Shown here one piece after another: positions 62,231-64,000 of a stretch of DNA of 64,000 nt (positions are counted from its first letter, which is position 1; every line of letters begins with the position of its first letter). The notes under the pieces are model-generated. The model was given only the letters and a program-made list of their open reading frames with translations. It searched no databases and had not been told where the DNA came from. The DNA lies in assembly GCA_024229515.1 (NCBI GenBank), contig JAAESI010000224.1:58567-122566 (forward strand), read 5' to 3'. Origin of the DNA: Pseudomonadota bacterium. GTDB lineage: Bacteria; Myxococcota_A; UBA796; UBA9615. The position numbers were made by a program, and so were the translations under genes.

Positions 62231-62854
62231 ATGGATCAATCGCTCAAAGATCGATGGTTGCCTGCGGACGTCGAGCGACTAATCAGTCAACTCTCGACGC
62301 CCAAGGGCGCCTCGGGGCGGTCGCTTCCCGACTGGGGTGGCTTTCCCACGATCGACCAGCACGTTGACCTTCGCGGCATTCCAATGCCCAATACGTTCCG
62401 GCTCAAGCACCTCTCAGGCTTGGACCTGTCCGGTGCACAGTGGGCCGAAGCCAATCGGATATTCCCCGCAGAGAACTGCGGCGACATGATCAACGTTCGC
62501 GCCGTGGATTGCCGCTTCGACCGGGGGCGGTTCAACGCCATCTACGACTACTTCGAACGCTGTTCGTTCGCCCGAGCCACCTTTGCGGGAGGCAGACTCA
62601 GAGGCCAGTTCATCGACTGCGACTTTTCAAGGGCCAACCTGAGCCACACTCACGGCGGAGCCACTTACGTCCGGTGCAACTTCGCGGGAGCCAGTTTCAA
62701 GGGTGCCCACTGGAAGGGCAGCACCTTCAAAGACTGCACCTTCACCGGCGCCCGATTCGGCTTCGGCTCGTTCGTCGGTTCCAAGTTCATCCGGACCTCC
62801 CTGGACGACGTCGACTTGAAAGACACCCTGATGGACAAGGTCACCTTCGAGTGA
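62231..62854 (+). CDS. Pentapeptide-repeat protein, candidate immunity protein
   Basis: The 207-residue product begins 12 bases after the RHS stop behind GAGGAG. From about residue 60 onward it is built of five-residue units with a central Phe or Leu (CRFDR, CSFAR, ATFAG, CDFSR, ANLSH, CNFAG, ASFKG, STFKD, CTFTG, ARFGF), typical of a right-handed beta-helix. Some pentapeptide proteins mimic B-DNA and bind DNA-acting enzymes. Directly after a toxin tip this is the expected site of an immunity gene, so protection against a nuclease is plausible but not shown. The following gene overlaps it (GTGA). Confidence 0.78.
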   Translation: MDQSLKDRWLPADVERLISQLSTPKGASGRSLPDWGGFPTIDQHVDLRGIPMPNTFRLKHLSGLDLSGAQWAEANRIFPAENCGDMINVRAVDCRFDRGRFNAIYDYFERCSFARATFAGGRLRGQFIDCDFSRANLSHTHGGATYVRCNFAGASFKGAHWKGSTFKDCTFTGARFGFGSFVGSKFIRTSLDDVDLKDTLMDKVTFE

Positions 62855-63339
62855 GCTGGAACACCCGGCTGATCCTCATCGAAGGCGACTGCCGCGAGTC
62901 GCTGCCGGCCTGGGCCGACGAAGCTGGTCTTCGCCTGGACGAGCCGTGGCAAGACGATGACGACGCGGCCCCACTCGACGATGCCCCGCCCGGAATCCAC
63001 GGGGACTGCACCGTGATCCACGACGTCATGCACGCGACCTCGGTCAAGCCGGACTCGCTCCGGCTCCTCACCGCAATTGCGGCACGCCGCGTCGTCGCAT
63101 TGACCTGCGCAGGCAACGCGGGGCTTTGGTCCTTTCGCGTCCTCGACGGCGAAGTCGAACGGGAGGTGCGGGTGCGCAACCGCCTGGTCACGCAGGCGGG
63201 CACGCCCGTCGCGGAAGAGGAGGGCTGGAGCCTCCCCGACGTGGGGGACCACGAACTGATCGGATGGGCCCTCGCCCTCGGCTTCGACCCGGAGCGGTTC
63301 GACGCGGACGACGTCTGGTCCGTCGCGGAAGTCGACTGA
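62851..63339 (+). CDS. Small acidic protein, possible second immunity or accessory factor
   Basis: The GTG at 62851 overlaps the pentapeptide-repeat gene stop (GTGA). The 162-residue protein has no signal peptide and is very acidic (QDDDDAAPLDDAP, DPERFDADDVWSVAEVD). No enzyme motif is seen and the family is not recognised. Many immunity proteins are small, acidic and encoded straight after the toxin; translational coupling fits. An alternative is an unrelated cytoplasmic protein. Confidence 0.6.
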   Translation: MSWNTRLILIEGDCRESLPAWADEAGLRLDEPWQDDDDAAPLDDAPPGIHGDCTVIHDVMHATSVKPDSLRLLTAIAARRVVALTCAGNAGLWSFRVLDGEVEREVRVRNRLVTQAGTPVAEEEGWSLPDVGDHELIGWALALGFDPERFDADDVWSVAEVD

Positions 63340-63342
63340 GCC

Positions 63343-63453
63343 ATGAGAACAGCGGCTGAGTTGCTCGACATCTGCTTCGCGACGGGCCGGGGCGTTGGCG
63401 AGGCAGCTGCCCCCGAGAGAGATCCTTCGCGAGGGAGCAAGGCTTCGGCGTGA
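63343..63453 (+). CDS. Possible 36-residue ORF
   Basis: An ATG 3 bases after the previous stop opens a 36-codon frame (MRTAAELLDICFATGRG...). No ribosome site of note and no family match. It may be the remnant of a displaced gene at this variable locus. Confidence 0.2.
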   Translation: MRTAAELLDICFATGRGVGEAAAPERDPSRGSKASA

Positions 63454-63502
63454 GGCGGGGCTTCAGCACGTGAAGATCGAGCCGTATTGAGAGGAGGACG
63501 TC

Positions 63503-63988
63503 GTGTCATCGCCTTGGAGTGGATATTGGGAGAAGCGCTTAGCCGACGAAGTTCGCGCGAGGGGGCTTTCCTCCGTCGATGCTTTCGTCCGAAGTCGGCC
63601 TGGCGAATCGTTCGGCGAACTCGCAAAGCAACTCGGGCCCGACGTCGCGCAGGCGCAACTCCAGCGGATGTACCTCGCCGAATGCGGCGAGGACGGTCAT
63701 CTCGTTCGAGGTGCCGCCGAGTGTCTCGCGCGGATCCTCATCGAGCGGTTCCCACGAGGCTGGGGCGTGGGCGGTCGCACCGACTCTCGAACCGCAAGCG
63801 CGCTCGCAGCATGGATCACGGACATGCTTCAGCGGGTCGATCAAGACGAACTGAGTGAAGCTGTACCGCACCCGGTTTCTCGGACACATGCTGTTGTTGT
63901 TCAGGCCGCGACGCTCCCGGTGAGTTCCCGCCGTACCTGGGCCGGCGAGCTGTACCCGTGTCGTGCGACTAGCCACTGCTCGTTGTAG
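63503..63988 (+). pseudogene. Small gene cut by an IS3-family insertion
   Basis: The GTG at 63503 has a strong ribosome site (GAGGAGGACG). Residues 1 to about 120 look like a compact helical protein (SSVDAFVRSRPGESFGELAKQLG, AECLARILIERFPRG). After 63861 the frame enters the end of an IS3-like element (its terminal sequence and the antisense of the transposase tail), so the last residues are not native and the original C-terminus is lost. The position downstream of the toxin suggests another immunity-type gene, but this is inference. Confidence 0.55.
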
Positions 63989-64000
63989 ATCTCGCGGAAG
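63862..64000 (-). mobile_element. Right end of an IS3-family insertion sequence
   Basis: TGTACCGCACCCGGTTTCTC with the adjoining GGACA looks like an IS3-type terminal inverted repeat beginning with TG. It is followed inward by the transposase end on the minus strand. The element runs off the window, so its other end and target duplication cannot be seen. Confidence 0.65.
63901..64000 (-). CDS. IS3-family transposase (OrfB, C-terminal part only)
   Basis: The last 32 codons before a TGA at 63901-63903 read FREIYNEQWLVARHGYSSPAQ and on to ELTGSVAA. This matches the end of DDE integrase-core transposases of the IS3 group, which have the pattern YNxxxxHSxLGYxSPAxF. The rest lies outside the window. 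The usual His-Ser before Gly-Tyr is altered (ARHGYSSP), so the family placement rests on the pattern as a whole. Confidence 0.65.
   Translation of the reverse strand, partial: FREIYNEQWLVARHGYSSPAQVRRELTGSVAA

Noticed and set aside
1..64000. tRNA, rRNA or other structured RNA genes
   Set aside because: I looked for TPC-loop-like GGTTCGAATCC patterns and rRNA core sequence and found none that folds into a convincing gene.

Overview
This is a GC-rich, gene-dense stretch that I read as part of a myxobacterium-like (Myxococcota) chromosome. The evidence is a PKN-type Ser/Thr kinase with an extracytoplasmic part, a MYXO-CTERM-like tail (Cys-x-Cys, hydrophobic stretch, Arg run) on a Tat-exported protein, a very large number of lipoproteins, many FG-GAP/ASPIC (CRTAC1-type) surface proteins, Cys-rich modules, and lipobox-proximal poly-Asp linkers written as GAC repeats. 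No rRNA, tRNA or CRISPR array was seen. Genes are packed head to tail with 4-base overlaps of the xTGA type (ATGA, GTGA and, strikingly, CTGA).

Layout: 33-1519 minus, exported proteins (one frameshifted); 1570-3779 plus, a TolC-like channel and a DUF218/YdcF-like lipoprotein; 3780-4301 minus, a CARDB-like exported protein that has lost its stop; 4430-6169, two tandem paralogous poly-Asp lipoproteins (the first with an apparent ATA start); 6201-8512, an SDR with a zinc knuckle convergent with an RluA pseudouridine synthase; 8551-11548, a Ser/Thr kinase followed by two coupled lipoproteins; 11549-13004 minus, a truncated barrel protein and a carboxypeptidase-regulatory-like protein; 13048-19873, a PlsC acyltransferase, a poly-Asp lipoprotein, an intradiol dioxygenase-like Tat lipoprotein, a barrel protein, a GNAT, and two paralogous lipoproteins with HhH motifs and a P-domain; 19966-24475, a large lipoprotein, an ECF sigma/FecR-like/poly-Asp lipoprotein operon and an acyl carrier protein; 24521-26839, a YtrA-type GntR/ABC transporter operon with a probable leaderless promoter and operator; 26840-33898, CRTAC1 proteins around a GT39-like membrane protein; 33915-38970, ApaG, a STAND ATPase, a lipoprotein and a DUF1624-type membrane acyltransferase; 38989-41111, a 5'-truncated and frameshifted heme/Cys-rich gene; 41179-48301 minus, a long exported-protein operon headed by a cytochrome/copper monooxygenase-like lipoprotein; 48309-51931, more poly-Asp lipoproteins, an SGNH hydrolase and a TIM-barrel hydrolase.

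The right end (52023-64000) is the most notable part. A 3,398-residue exported SpvB/RHS-YD protein ends, after the RHS core signature, in an unfamiliar C-terminal tip of about 510 residues. The tip is followed at once by a pentapeptide-repeat protein and a small acidic protein, in the arrangement of a polymorphic toxin with immunity genes. A further small gene downstream is cut by an IS3-family element that runs off the window.

Several reading-frame breaks (near 425, 40221 and possibly 26165) each need one extra base, two of them in a CCCC run, so they may be assembly errors rather than real pseudogenes. Two convergent gene pairs (near 3780 and 11530) look fused tail to tail.
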